This document shows, in pieces, positions 17,655-27,046 of a stretch of 64,000 nucleotides of DNA. The notes beneath the pieces are model-generated. The model saw only the letters and a list, made by a program, of their open reading frames with translations, was not told where the DNA came from and did no database searches. Where the stretch lies: NCBI GenBank assembly GCA_963843465.1, contig CAWJKP010000005.1, forward strand, positions 62,001-126,000, written 5' to 3'. The position numbers and the translations under genes were made by a program. Source of the stretch: CAWJKP01 sp963843465 (GTDB lineage: Bacteria > Planctomycetota > Planctomycetia > Pirellulales > Thermoguttaceae). The stretch's first letter is position 1. Each line of letters begins with the position of its first letter.

Positions 17655-19502
17655 ATGAACCCGCGAACCCTTTGGATGATCCTGGTGCCGGCGGCGGTGG
17701 TCGTTGCGGGCTTGGCGGTGGGTGTGGCGATGGTCTCGGCGACGGCGCGCCGGTCGACGGGTTCCGAGCCTGGCGGCGGCGACACGCTCCGCCGCTACTA
17801 CAGCAACGACCCGGATACGCTCAGCCCGATCACCGGCAACGACGAAGTCAGCACGGCCTTCTACCAGGACGTCTACGAGCCCCTGGCCAACCGCGACTTC
17901 GCCAATCCCGACAAGTGGGTCGGCTACCTGGCGACCGATTGGCAGTTCGACGAGAAGAAGCTGGAGTATACGATCCATCTTCGCAAGGGCGTCTATTGGC
18001 ACCCCATGCGGTTGCCCGACGGGCGGATGCTGCCGGAGACCGAGTTCACCGCCCTGGACGTGAAGTTCACCTTCGACTGCATCCTCAACCCGGCCGTGCA
18101 GGCGGCCGAACTGCGCAGCTTCTACGAAGACGCCCAGGCCAAGGACCCCGCCAAACGGCAGAAGATCCAGGTCACGATCGTCGACAAGTACACGGTCAAG
18201 ATCCGCTGGACGCAGCCCTACCTGAACGCCACCGAGTGTACGCTGGCGGTTTGGATCATTCCCCGGCACGTCTTCTCAGTGGACGAACAGGGCGAGCCGA
18301 TCGCCCTGAACTACTCGCTCAAGGAGTTTGCCGACGGCTTCAACCAGCACTGGGCCAATACGAAGATGTGCGGCACGGGCCCGCTGATGTTCCAGCAGTG
18401 GACCCGCAACCAACAGTTGGTGCTGGTCCGCAACCCGAGGTATTGGGGCAAGCCCTATCCCTTTTCCCGCGAGGTCTTCAAGTGCATCCCCAATCCCAAC
18501 ACTTCGGTGGAGATGCTGCTGCAAAACGATCTGGACTACGCGGCGATCCCGGAGAAGGACCTCTACGTGCAGAAGAAGGACTCGCCCAGCGTGATTCCCG
18601 GCCGGATGGTCCGGGTCGACCGCGGCGACGGCGGACGCTGGCTCCAGTTCCAGGCGGCGCCGCGTCCCTGGCCGGGCCACGAGAAGGGCACGGTGAAGCT
18701 GGTCGAGTTTTTCGACCCGGGCTTCCGCTACATCGGCTACAATCTGCGGAAGGAACCCTTCCGGGACCTGCGGTTCCGCCAGGCGTTGGCGCACGCCGTT
18801 CCCCTGCGAAAGATCATCGATGAGGTCTTCCAGGGCCTGGCGATTCCCCACCCCGGCCCTTTTACGCCGGGCACGAGCATCTTCAACCCGCAGATCAAGC
18901 CGCTGGCCTACGACCTGGAGCAGTCACGGCGACTGCTGGCCGAGGCCGGCTGGAAGGACCTGAGCCACAAGGGCTTGTTGGAAAAGCAGATCGGCGGCAC
19001 GCTCGTCCCCGCCCGCTTCGACCTGATGATCTACGCCGACGCGCCCAGCTTCAGCACCGTGGCGGAGATCGTCAAGGAGAGCTGGCGGAAGATCGGCGTC
19101 GAGGCGATCATCTCGCCGACCAAGTGGGCCCTGATGCTCCAGCGGCTGAACAACCGCGAGTTCCAGGCCTGCATGTTGGGCTGGGGCAGCGTCTGGAAAG
19201 AAGACCCGTTCCAGATCTGGCACGGCAGCCAGGCCGATGAGCCCTACAGCTCGAACTTCGTCGGCTACCGCAACCGCCGGGTCGACGCGCTGATCGACCA
19301 GCTCCGCGCGACCCTCGACGAGAAGCGGCAGATCCCGCTGTACCACGAGATCGACCGGCTGATCTACGAAGATCAGCCCTACACGTTCCTCTTCGCCGAG
19401 GACGCCACCTCCGGCTATAACGCGCGGCTGGACAACGTGCGATTTTACCGCATCACGCCCTGCATCAACATTCCCGAGTGGCGGTCGCTGGCCAAACCAT
19501 GA
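17655..19502 (+). CDS. ABC transporter substrate-binding protein, peptide type (family 5)
   Basis: A 615-aa extracytoplasmic solute-binding protein of the OppA/DppA family. N-terminal membrane segment (residues 6-30) without a lipobox Cys, so it is probably membrane-anchored rather than a lipoprotein. Family features: the opening RRYYSNDPDTLSPI, DVYEPLANRD, LRKGVYWH, TALDVKFTFD, the GYNLRKEPFRDLRFRQALAHA block and a C-terminal YTFLFAED. It precedes two permease genes, forming an Opp/Dpp importer; the ATPase genes are not in this window. Ligand probably peptide-like, not determinable here. Start ATG 17655 lacks a strong Shine-Dalgarno. Confidence 0.88.
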   Translation: MNPRTLWMILVPAAVVVAGLAVGVAMVSATARRSTGSEPGGGDTLRRYYSNDPDTLSPITGNDEVSTAFYQDVYEPLANRDFANPDKWVGYLATDWQFDEKKLEYTIHLRKGVYWHPMRLPDGRMLPETEFTALDVKFTFDCILNPAVQAAELRSFYEDAQAKDPAKRQKIQVTIVDKYTVKIRWTQPYLNATECTLAVWIIPRHVFSVDEQGEPIALNYSLKEFADGFNQHWANTKMCGTGPLMFQQWTRNQQLVLVRNPRYWGKPYPFSREVFKCIPNPNTSVEMLLQNDLDYAAIPEKDLYVQKKDSPSVIPGRMVRVDRGDGGRWLQFQAAPRPWPGHEKGTVKLVEFFDPGFRYIGYNLRKEPFRDLRFRQALAHAVPLRKIIDEVFQGLAIPHPGPFTPGTSIFNPQIKPLAYDLEQSRRLLAEAGWKDLSHKGLLEKQIGGTLVPARFDLMIYADAPSFSTVAEIVKESWRKIGVEAIISPTKWALMLQRLNNREFQACMLGWGSVWKEDPFQIWHGSQADEPYSSNFVGYRNRRVDALIDQLRATLDEKRQIPLYHEIDRLIYEDQPYTFLFAEDATSGYNARLDNVRFYRITPCINIPEWRSLAKP

Positions 19503-19504
19503 GA

Positions 19505-19587
19505 GAGTGGCTAGTGGTCAGTGGCTAGTGGTCAGACCACTAGCCACCAACCACTGACCACTAGCCACTGACCACTAACCACTGACT
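19505..19587. repeat. Heptamer-like inverted pair abutting permease start
   Basis: gtggctagtggtcag units are followed immediately by the inverse ccactagccaccaaccactg units. The last unit ends at the ATG at 19588, so no Shine-Dalgarno is present. Confidence 0.9.
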
Positions 19588-21604
19588 ATGTGGACCTACA
19601 TCCTGCGACGCCTGCTGATCATGATCCCCACGCTGTTGGGCGTGACGATCGTCTCCTTCCTGATTATGCAGAAGGCCCCCGGCGATCCCTTGCGGGCGCA
19701 GCTCGGTCCGGCGGGCATGGCCAAACAGTCGGGGCAGAACCGCGAGGCCTACCTGATCCAGAAGCAGGACCTGATGCTGGATAAGCCGCTGCTGCTGAAC
19801 TTCGACTATTTCCGCGACTTCGGCCCGGCGGTCCGCGTCGCCTCGCGCTACCTGGGTCTCGACGAGAAACAAATCGGCGAAGAACTGGAGGCCCTCGCCC
19901 GCCGGCCTCACGAGCCCCGGGCCGACGCGCGGCTCCGCTTCCTGCGATCGCTCCAGATCCCCGACTTCGAATCGCGACTTCGACGATCCGCAGAAACGCG
20001 CGGAGCTGGCCCACGCCGTCCAGATGGCCGTCGGGCTCTATCTGGACGACCTGGGACAGCAGGGCGTCGTGCCGGCCATCGAGAGCCTGTCAGAAGTCCC
20101 CCTCTCCCTCCGGGAGAGAGTCGGGGTGAGGGGGAGCCAAGAAAACCTCGCTTTGGCCAAGTCTGCTCCTGGTTCCCCTCACCCTAACCCTCTCCCGGAG
20201 GGAGAGGGGAGCCGCGAAGAGACCATCGGCGCGATCCACGCCCTGAACCACATGGTCCCCGACTCGGTGAAGTACGCCTACTCCCGCAACCCGTCCGAGG
20301 CCCACACGGAGGAGATCACGGCCGTCTGGAGCCGCTGGTGGGCCTGTAGGGAACGCGCTGCGCGGCGTTCCGCGGCACAAGACAACGTTTCCTTGGACGC
20401 TCGGAACGCCACAGAGGGCGTTCCCTACAGCTATTCACCTCTCTCTTCCCAGCGGCAGCGGGCGCTCGAAGAGCGTTTCGCGGCCATGCTCGACGCGCCG
20501 TCCCGGGCCGAGATGTACCGCCGCATGGAGTTTTTCGACGCCGCGCGGTTCGAGCCTTTCCAGCAGGCCGACATGCGGTTCTTCCTGGAAAAGCTGCTCC
20601 ACGCCCGCACGCTCCAAGAGCGGGTCGTGGCCTCGACCGTGCTGGCCGGCTACGTGGGCCGGCCGCTGACGATGGACGTGGCCGACGACGCCTCGCCGGC
20701 CGAGGTCGCCCAAGTGGCCGACAACTGGCTCTTGCACTTCCGCTACCGCCGCGACCGCTACCAGCCGGGGTTCTGGCGCAAGAGTTGGTACATCGTCGCC
20801 GACACGCAGTACGCCCACCTCCTGGTCCGCCTGGCCACCTTCCACTTCGGCCGCTCGGCCCTGCGGACCCGGGAGCCGGTGGCCGGCCGGATCTGGAACG
20901 CAATGCTGGTCTCGGCCCCGATCATGCTCTTGTCGGAGGCGCTGATCTACCTGGTCGCCGTGCCGCTGGGAATCCTCTGCGCGGTGGGCCGCGGGCGGTG
21001 GATCGACCGCGCGATCTCGCTGGGGTTGTTCCTGCTCTACTCGATCCCGGCCTTCGTGGCGGGGATGCTGTTTCTGGTCTTCTTCTGCTACGGCGACTAC
21101 CTGCGGATCTTCCCCATGACCGGGCTGCACGCCGAAGCGGCCGTGGGCTACGACTTCCCCCGTTACGCCCTGGACTACCTCTGGCACATCACGCTGCCGG
21201 TGGTCTGCCTGGCCCTGTTCAGCCTGGCCGGGATGGCGATGTACGCCCGCAGCAGCCTCCTGGACGTGCTCGGCCAGGACTACATCCGCACGGCCCGGGC
21301 CAAAGGGCTGGCCGAGTCCAAGGTGATCCTCAAGCACGCCCTGCGGAACTCGATGATCCCCGTGATCACGCTCTTTGCCAGCTTCCTGCCGGCGATGCTC
21401 GGCGGCAGCGTGCTGGTGGAGTCGATCTTCGGCATCCCGGGGATGGGCTACTTGAGCTGGCAGTCGATCCTCCAGAAAGACATTCCCACGCTGATGGCCA
21501 TCACCTACCTCGACGCGATCGTCGTGCTGGTGAGCCTGTTGTTGACCGACCTGTTGTACGTGCTGGTCGATCCGCGGATCAGCTTCGGCACCGCGCAGCA
21601 ATGA
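19588..21604 (+). CDS. ABC transporter permease, OppB/DppB type, frame break near 19975
   Basis: Inner-membrane subunit of the peptide-type importer. N-terminal MWTYILRRLLIMIPTLLGVT and APGDPLRAQLG are typical of OppB. The C-terminal half has the GRW..RAISLGLFLLYSIPAFV region and the EAA-type ATPase-coupling loop ARAKGLAESKVILKHALRNS. The frame changes near atcgcgacttc; adding one CG gives E-S-R-D-F-D-D-P-Q-K and joins both halves. Two repeats (R1 pair 20096-20213, R5 20345-20430) lie in frame inside a long periplasmic insert between the first and second membrane segments, which is already larger than in E. coli OppB. Confidence 0.82.
20096..20213. repeat. R1 inverted pair inside permease gene
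   Basis: Two R1 copies in opposite orientation separated by about 40 bases, translated as PLSLRERVGVRG and PHPNPLPEGEG in the permease reading frame. Confidence 0.92.
20345..20430. repeat. R5 palindromic repeat inside permease gene
   Basis: Ends tgtagggaacgc and gcgttccctacag, with internal ggcgttcc/ggaacgcc. The only other copy seen is inside fliG at 41393-41479, also in frame. Confidence 0.9.
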
Positions 21605-21623
21605 CATGAACACAACCACAAAT

Positions 21624-21680
21624 GTACTCATCACGCTCCGCGTGATGGGGTTTCGTCACGCGGAGCGTGACGAGTACGAC
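21624..21680. repeat. R3 repeat
   Basis: tactcatcacgctccgcgtga and inverse tcacgcggagcgtgacgagta between the two permease genes. Confidence 0.92.
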
Positions 21681-21688
21681 AAGGAACC

Positions 21689-22924
21689 ATGAGCCAACAC
21701 GAGGCCTACCTGGACATCGTCTGGCGGCAGTTCCGCAGGAACCGCTTCGCCCTGGCGGCCCTCGTGGTGCTCGCCCCGCTGTTCTTGCTGGCGACTTTCG
21801 CCCCGCTGATCGCCTCCAACCAGCCCTTGGTCTTTTACGACGGCCATCAGACGCTCTATCCCTGGTTCCGCGCGATCTTCAACCCCGAAGAGACGGTCGA
21901 CTTCGTGTTCAACATGGCCATGCTGGGCTTCTTTCCCTGGCTGATCGCGGCGGCGGGGCTGAACCTGGGATTGAAGCGCGGCGGCGTCCCCGGCCGCTTG
22001 CGGATCCTCTGGGCGGGGCTGCTCTATGTGGTGATCGTCGCCGCGGTGGCTTATGCCGCCAGCGGTCCGCGGCGGCCCGCCAACAGCTACGGCATGAGAT
22101 CCTTCGCCGAGGAGCAGGTTCGCCGGGGGTCCAAGGCCCGGGCCCTCTACCCGCCCATCCCCTTCGGGCCGACGCAGCAGGACCTGGACGCGATCTTCCA
22201 GCCGCCGCTGTATGCCAAGCCGGCGGCCCGGCGGAAGTCGGCCACCGACGGTTTCGTCCACCTCCTGGGCACCGACAACACGGGCCGCGACGTGCTGGTC
22301 GAGATGCTCTACGGCTCGCGGGTCTCGCTCACGGTGGGTTTCATCGCCGTGGGCATCTACGTGGCCGTGGGGCTGGCCGTGGGCGCGGTGGCCGGCTATT
22401 TCGGCGGCCTGGCCGACATGCTCATCTCGCGGGTCATCGAGGTGGTGCTGTTGTTCCCCGCCTTCTTCCTGATCCTGATCCTGGTGGCCATGATCGGGCC
22501 GAGCATCTACATCATCATGGTGGTCATCGGTCTGACCGGCTGGCCGACGATCGCCCGGCTGATCCGCGGCGAGGTGCTCAAGCAGCGGGTGATCGACTAC
22601 GTCGCGGCGGCGCGGGCCCTGGGGGCCTCGCACGCGCGGATCATCTTCCGCCACGTGCTGCCCAATGCCCTGGCGCCCGCCTTGGTGGCGGTTCCCTTCG
22701 GCATTGCCGACGCGATCGTCACCGAGGCCGGCCTGGGCCTGTTGGGCTTCAGCGTCCGCCCGCCCGCCCCGAGCTGGGGCAACCTGTTGAACGTCGCCAA
22801 CAGCAACTATCACTATTGGTGGCTGGTCGTGGCCCCGTCGCTGGCGATCTTCATCACCGTCACCCTCTTCAACCTCGTCGGCAACGCGCTGCGCGACGCT
22901 ATGGACCCGAGGCTCCGCGCATGA
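21689..22924 (+). CDS. ABC transporter permease, OppC/DppC type
   Basis: A 411-aa second permease of the importer. Seen: N-terminal RRNRFALAALVVL membrane segment, HLLGTDNTGRDVLVEMLYGSR (the hallmark of DppC-type subunits), the coupling loop YVAAARALGASHARIIFRHVLPN, and the final SWGNLL...YWWLVVAPSLAIF helices. A central insert with additional membrane segments (about residues 60-130) is longer than in E. coli DppC. ATG 21689 follows acaagga; R3 lies between it and the upstream permease. Converges with the minus-strand gene at 22934. Confidence 0.88.
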   Translation: MSQHEAYLDIVWRQFRRNRFALAALVVLAPLFLLATFAPLIASNQPLVFYDGHQTLYPWFRAIFNPEETVDFVFNMAMLGFFPWLIAAAGLNLGLKRGGVPGRLRILWAGLLYVVIVAAVAYAASGPRRPANSYGMRSFAEEQVRRGSKARALYPPIPFGPTQQDLDAIFQPPLYAKPAARRKSATDGFVHLLGTDNTGRDVLVEMLYGSRVSLTVGFIAVGIYVAVGLAVGAVAGYFGGLADMLISRVIEVVLLFPAFFLILILVAMIGPSIYIIMVVIGLTGWPTIARLIRGEVLKQRVIDYVAAARALGASHARIIFRHVLPNALAPALVAVPFGIADAIVTEAGLGLLGFSVRPPAPSWGNLLNVANSNYHYWWLVVAPSLAIFITVTLFNLVGNALRDAMDPRLRA

Positions 22925-22933
22925 AACTAGCCG

Positions 22934-23359
22934 CTACTTGAAGGGCCCGCGGAGGCGGGTTGCTTCTCCGTCCCCTTGCTCGAATGCCTGCCGCTCAAAC
23001 GGATTGTCGCGGTAGGGCCTGCGGCCCATCAGCCATAGTGCTAACGAGCAACCCAGGTAGGCAGGCCCCATCAGCGGCCCCCATCGCTCGAACTGGCAAA
23101 CGTGAACCATCTCATGGTCGCGCGCAACGTCCAGGGAGGCGCCGGTTTGCCCAAGGACTGTGTGGCCCAGAGTGAACGCCATCGCGCCCTTGCCGGAAAA
23201 GAATTGCTGCAAGAGCCACTTCACGCCGCCGCCGTAGAACTCGATCACGCGGCCACGAATGCGGGCACGGCCACCCGTCGAAAGGCCGAGGCCGCCAAGA
23301 AGCAGGCCGAGGAGCGTGTAGGGCGAGGCCCAAAGCAAGGCGAGGAGGCGAAGCGGCAT
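22934..23359 (-). CDS. Hypothetical membrane protein with HEMVH motif
   Basis: A 141-aa protein with an N-terminal hydrophobic segment (LLALLWASPYTLLGLLL) and a second hydrophobic stretch near residue 110. Between them is RDHEMVHVCQFERWGPL, an HExxH motif that could bind zinc. Start ATG at 23359 is preferred over the in-frame upstream codon at 23431, which would extend into unrelated DNA. No family name can be given with confidence. It may be a small membrane metallopeptidase or a structural relic of one. Confidence 0.6.
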   Translation of the reverse strand: MPLRLLALLWASPYTLLGLLLGGLGLSTGGRARIRGRVIEFYGGGVKWLLQQFFSGKGAMAFTLGHTVLGQTGASLDVARDHEMVHVCQFERWGPLMGPAYLGCSLALWLMGRRPYRDNPFERQAFEQGDGEATRLRGPFK

Positions 23360-23463
23360 GTTAGCAACACTTCGTTGGCGGATGGCGTACGTCCCCTTTG
23401 CAATGACGCACCTAATCCCGGCAGGGCCCACTACTTGCAGCGTACGCGAAGTACAACACAGCC

Positions 23464-23523
23464 GCTAGCCCGAGGCGCGAGCGGGGGTAAGTTGTTGTGC
23501 TTCCCTCGCTTGCGCTTCGGGCT
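23464..23523. repeat. R6 hairpin repeat
   Basis: agcccgaggcgcgagcgggg and ctcgcttgcgcttcgggct form a stem; followed at 23533 by ccgtgaataat, the same end seen around the copy at 32041-32170. A third copy is at 63826-63889. Confidence 0.85.
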
Positions 23524-23718
23524 TGTGTGGGGCCGTGAATAATCTGCGCGAGGGGATGGTGCGTGAAACGTGCCTTATATCGCGAGGTCCCTGCAATGCC
23601 CAATCGAGAAACTTACAACCTCCAGGGGGTCCTGGCAACTGGCCTGGACGCGGGCGGGCCGATTTGGGAAACTCCGCCCGCAATTCTCTGTCTCTTCAGG
23701 CAGAAAACTTCTCGTTGC

Positions 23719-23958
23719 ATGTTGCGTCTGCTTTCCAAGTTCCTGCAGGGGTTTCCGCCCGGCCGCCCTTGGGCCGCCATCCTGGGCGCGTGTCTGGCGC
23801 TATCGGGCTGCGCTAGCGTGGACGCCAAGAAGGAGCCCGACCAGCAGGACGAAATGAGATCCATGATGCGACAAATGCGCCCCCCCGCCGATCATCCAGA
23901 GCCCTTTAGCTTCAGCAACGCGGGACGGAGCATCGAAAAGGATCTGGGCATCGAGTAG
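23719..23958 (+). CDS. Small putative lipoprotein
   Basis: A 79-aa protein beginning at ATG 23719, with a positively charged start, a hydrophobic segment and a lipobox LALSGCA, so Cys near residue 32 would be lipid-modified. The mature part is charged and ends FSNAGRSIEKDLGIE. In-frame upstream starts (23563, 23596) are possible but would hide the signal peptide. It ends 16 bases before the adenosyltransferase gene and may be cotranscribed. Function unknown. Confidence 0.6.
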   Translation: MLRLLSKFLQGFPPGRPWAAILGACLALSGCASVDAKKEPDQQDEMRSMMRQMRPPADHPEPFSFSNAGRSIEKDLGIE

Positions 23959-23974
23959 CCGGGAGGAGGTCTCG

Positions 23975-24532
23975 ATGAAAATCTATACTCGCACGGGGGA
24001 TCTCGGGGAAACGGGGCTGTTCGGCGGGCCGAGGCTGGGCAAAGACGCCGCGCGAATCGAAACTTATGGCACGGTGGATGAATTGAATGCGGTGCTGGGG
24101 TTGGTCCGAGCGGAACCGTTGGCCTCGGAACTCCTGGAACTGCTGGTCCGGGTCCAGGCCGAACTTTTCGAGGTGGGGGCCGAGCTGAGCAGCGTAGATC
24201 CGCTGGCCAAGAGAACGCGGACCATCGGTCCGCAGCACGTCCAGGCGTTGGAGGCGGAGATCGACCGCTGGGTGGAATCGCTTCCGCCGCTAAGAAGCTT
24301 CATCCTGCCGGCCGGCGTCCGGGCGGCCGCTCTTCTACAGTTGGCAAGGGCCGTTTGCCGCCGGGCGGAACGGCGGCTGGTAAGGCTCGTTCGCTCCAGC
24401 CAAGAGCCGATCTCGCTGGTGCTGCTGAGCTACCTGAATCGGCTGGGCGACCTGCTCTTCGTGCTCGCCCGAGTCGCCAACCAGCAGGCCGGAGTGGCAG
24501 ACGTTCCCTGGCCGAACACCCCCTCCAGTTGA
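23975..24532 (+). CDS. Cob(I)alamin adenosyltransferase, PduO type
   Basis: A 185-aa enzyme that transfers adenosine from ATP to cob(I)alamin to make coenzyme B12. Signature at the N-terminus: IYTRTGDLGETGLFGG (ATP-binding loop), with Y-G-T-V-D-E-L-N near residue 30 and the C-terminal SYLNRLGDLLFVLAR containing the conserved Arg/Asn. Length is normal for the family. Good ribosome binding site gggaggag before ATG 23975. Not part of an obvious cobalamin operon here. Confidence 0.92.
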   Translation: MKIYTRTGDLGETGLFGGPRLGKDAARIETYGTVDELNAVLGLVRAEPLASELLELLVRVQAELFEVGAELSSVDPLAKRTRTIGPQHVQALEAEIDRWVESLPPLRSFILPAGVRAAALLQLARAVCRRAERRLVRLVRSSQEPISLVLLSYLNRLGDLLFVLARVANQQAGVADVPWPNTPSS

Positions 24533-24597
24533 CGGAACGCATATCTATCTAAGTGGTTGCTTTTTTGGCGGTCAGTGCCTGTTTTGCTCTCAATCGC

Positions 24598-24614
24598 TGC
24601 ACGTAAACCGTGCA
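24598..24614. promoter_or_regulatory. NtrC-like binding palindrome upstream of amtB
   Basis: TGCACGTAAACCGTGCA matches the NtrC consensus TGCAC-N7-GTGCA exactly and lies about 130 bases upstream of the sigma-54 promoter at 24727, a normal enhancer distance. NtrC itself is not encoded in the window. Confidence 0.65.
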
Positions 24615-24726
24615 TCTTGACGGGCGTTTTGCCCACTGCCCGGTATGAGTCGCGGGGGTAGACTTCGCGCGTAAATACTGTAGGGATAAGTATTTTTGGC
24701 GGATAATCCCTGTCGTCTTCGGGCCC

Positions 24727-24743
24727 TTGGTATGCTGCTTGCA
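24727..24743 (+). promoter_or_regulatory. Sigma-54 promoter of amtB-glnK
   Basis: TTGGTATGCTGCTTGCA: -24 GG at 24729-24730 and -12 GC at 24741-24742, spaced by exactly 10 bases (consensus TGGYAYG-N4-TTGCW). Expected start of transcription is near 24754, giving a leader of about 115 bases. Nitrogen control is expected for this gene pair. Confidence 0.75.
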
Positions 24744-24868
24744 ATGCCTGGCGGCAAACCTGTGGACACCCGCCACCTTCGGTTGCCCAGTGGTGAGGCT
24801 GGCCTGTGCCGGCCGGGCCATGACGCGTGGCGTGTCGTTTCGTAAATCCCCTAACGAAGGTGCGGAGC

Positions 24869-26401
24869 ATGATTGCATCCAGAGCGATGTCGTTGAAGGT
24901 AGGTCTCTACCTACTGCTGGTGGCGATTTTCTTGGGTCGTTCGGCGTTGGCCGCGGACCCGTCGCCCTCGTCCGAGGCCAAGACCGCCTCTTCCCCGGGG
25001 GATGTGTCGTCTTCGGCTGGACCTGCTTTGGGCCCCGCTGCGGCGCCAGCGCAGCCCACCCCGGCGGCGACGGCGGAGAAACTCGATACGGGCGACAACG
25101 CTTGGGTGCTGACCAGCTCCGCCCTGGTGCTGATGATGACCGGGCCGGGGCTGGCCCTGTTCTATTGCGGACTGGTCCGCAAGAAGAACGTGCTGAGCGT
25201 GATGATGCAGTGTGTTTTTCTGATGTGCCTGCTGTCGGTCATCTGGGCACTCTACGGCTATACCATTGGCTTCGGTGGATCGTTGGACGACCCCGACAAG
25301 GCGCCGGCCTGGTTCGGAACGACGGACCATCTCTTCATGAACGGGGTCAAGGCGGAGTGGGTGGAGGCTACCGGCACCACTCCCGCGCATTCGTACATCC
25401 CGGTCTTTCCCGAAAAAACCGGCCTGCACATCAACCGCCTGACCCACATGCTCTTCCAGGGCATGTTCTTCGTGATTACCCCCGCGCTGATCTGCGGGGC
25501 CTTCGCCGAGCGGATGAAGTTTAGCGCGATGGTGGTTTTCATGATTATTTGGGGCACGTTTGTCTACTGTCCCTTGTGTCACTGGGTTTGGGGCAACGGC
25601 ATCCTCGCCTACGGCAGCCCTCATGGGTTGCTGGGCGGGGCCCTGGATTTCGCCGGCGGGACGGTGGTCCACATCAGCTCCGGCGTCTCGGCTCTGATCT
25701 GCGCCCTGGTGCTGGGCAAGCGGCTCGGTTACGGCAGCGAAGCCATGCCGCCGCACAACCTTACCTACACGGCCATCGGCGCCGCCTTGCTCTGGGTGGG
25801 CTGGTTCGGTTTCAACGCCGGCAGCGCTCTGGGCGCCGGCGGCCTGGCGGCCAGCGCTTTCGCCGCCACCCACCTGGCGGCCGCCGCCGGCGGTATGACC
25901 TGGGCGGCCATGGAATGGATCTTCCGCGGCAAGCCCACGATCCTGGGCGCCTGCTCGGGCGTGGTGGCCGGCTTGGTTTGCATTACGCCGGCCTCCGGCT
26001 TCGTCACGCCGATGCCGGCAATCCTGATGGGCATCGCCGTGGGCGTGGTCTGCTACACGGCTTGCACTGCCCTGAAGGCGAAGTTCGGCTATGACGATAG
26101 CCTGGACGTCTTCGGGGTCCACGGCGTGGGCGGAACGCTGGGCGCAATACTGACCGGCATCTTCGCCACCCGGGCCACCGGCGCGTTCACCGACGGTAAG
26201 CTACTAGGCCTCTTGGAAGGCGGCACACGGCTGCCGGCCCAGCTCCTCGCCACCGCGATTACCTGGGGCCTGGCGATCATGGCCACCTTCATCATCCTCA
26301 AGGTGCTCGACGCCACGATGGGTCTGCGCATCGCGCCGGCCGAAGAGGTGCAAGGGCTGGATCTCAGCCAGCACGGCGAAGAGGGCTACATTTTCCTCTG
26401 A
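24869..26401 (+). CDS. amtB: Ammonium transporter AmtB
   Basis: A 510-aa Amt channel for ammonium uptake. The chosen ATG 24869 follows aaggtgcggagc and gives a signal peptide ending about SALA-AD; ATG 24887 is also possible. Seen: FYCGLVRKKNVLS, ICGAFAERMKF, the first pore His in CPLCHWVWGNGIL, GFNAGSALGAGG, and the second pore His in DVFGVHGVGGTLGAI. About eleven membrane helices. A 60-residue Ala/Pro-rich linker separates the signal from the first helix. It lies just upstream of a PII gene and behind a sigma-54 promoter, the usual nitrogen-regulated pair. Confidence 0.93.
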   Translation: MIASRAMSLKVGLYLLLVAIFLGRSALAADPSPSSEAKTASSPGDVSSSAGPALGPAAAPAQPTPAATAEKLDTGDNAWVLTSSALVLMMTGPGLALFYCGLVRKKNVLSVMMQCVFLMCLLSVIWALYGYTIGFGGSLDDPDKAPAWFGTTDHLFMNGVKAEWVEATGTTPAHSYIPVFPEKTGLHINRLTHMLFQGMFFVITPALICGAFAERMKFSAMVVFMIIWGTFVYCPLCHWVWGNGILAYGSPHGLLGGALDFAGGTVVHISSGVSALICALVLGKRLGYGSEAMPPHNLTYTAIGAALLWVGWFGFNAGSALGAGGLAASAFAATHLAAAAGGMTWAAMEWIFRGKPTILGACSGVVAGLVCITPASGFVTPMPAILMGIAVGVVCYTACTALKAKFGYDDSLDVFGVHGVGGTLGAILTGIFATRATGAFTDGKLLGLLEGGTRLPAQLLATAITWGLAIMATFIILKVLDATMGLRIAPAEEVQGLDLSQHGEEGYIFL

Positions 26402-26424
26402 GAAGGTGCCTCGCCAGGGCTCGG

Positions 26425-26562
26425 TAGCTGTCAGCCGTCAGCTTTCAGCTACCAGCCTTGGATTCCGTGATTCGTTTACGTAGGGCGGCTTGCCTGAACA
26501 CCAGGCCACGCGGTAGCATTTCGGCTGACCGCTGAAAGCTGATCGCTGATAGCTGACTGCTC
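26425..26562. repeat. agctgatagctg-type tandem repeats, inverted pair
   Basis: gctgtcagccgtcagctttcagct (about 26425-26452) and the inverse-sense ctgaccgctgaaagctgatcgctgatagctgac (about 26523-26557) flank a 70-base spacer between amtB and glnK. Confidence 0.8.
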
Positions 26563-26577
26563 CAAGGGAGACCTGTG

Positions 26578-26916
26578 ATGAAAAAGGTCGAAGCGATTAT
26601 CCGTCATTTCAAGTTGGAAGACGTCAAGAACGCGCTCTCTGTGCAGGGCATCCGCGGCATGACCGTGACCGAGGTCCGCGGCTTCGGCCGGCAGAAGGGG
26701 CACACGGAAATGTACCGCGGGACGGAGTACACGGTCGACTTCGTGCCCAAGATCAAGATCGAAGTCGTGGTGCCCGAAAAGGACGTCCAGGGCGTGGTCG
26801 ATACCATCGTCCGCTCGGCGCAGACGGGCCAGGTGGGCGACGGCAAGATCTTCGTCGCCGAGCTGACGCAGATCGTCCGCATCCGCACCGGCGAGTGCAA
26901 CGAGGACGCGCTGTAG
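26578..26916 (+). CDS. glnK: Nitrogen regulatory protein P-II (GlnK/GlnB)
   Basis: A 112-aa trimeric signalling protein that senses ATP/ADP and 2-oxoglutarate and blocks AmtB when nitrogen is plentiful. Seen: MKKVEAIIRHFKLEDVK, the T-loop with uridylylation Tyr in MYRGTEYTVDFVPK, and TGQVGDGKIFV at the B/C-loop end. ATG 26578 is preceded by caagggagacc. Named glnK because it follows amtB. It is probably cotranscribed from the sigma-54 promoter at 24727, since no separate promoter is evident. Confidence 0.95.
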   Translation: MKKVEAIIRHFKLEDVKNALSVQGIRGMTVTEVRGFGRQKGHTEMYRGTEYTVDFVPKIKIEVVVPEKDVQGVVDTIVRSAQTGQVGDGKIFVAELTQIVRIRTGECNEDAL

Positions 26917-26929
26917 GCCCGGTCCGGGG

Positions 26930-27026
26930 TAGGGTGGGACAAGCTCGCGCAAGCGAGCGCCGGCCCACCAATTCCGCCGGTTCCTGGTGGGCCGGCGGCC
27001 GCCACGGCGGCCTGGTCCCACCCTAC
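26930..27026. repeat. R4 palindromic repeat
   Basis: tagggtgggacaagctcgcg at the left and ctggtcccaccctac at the right, complete copy, directly after glnK. Confidence 0.92.
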
Positions 27027-27046
27027 GACCCTAAAGGCAACTACCA

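Noticed and set aside
26930..27026. R4 repeats as Rho-independent terminators
   Set aside because: They can fold but have no T-run, and some copies stand immediately upstream of genes in the same direction.
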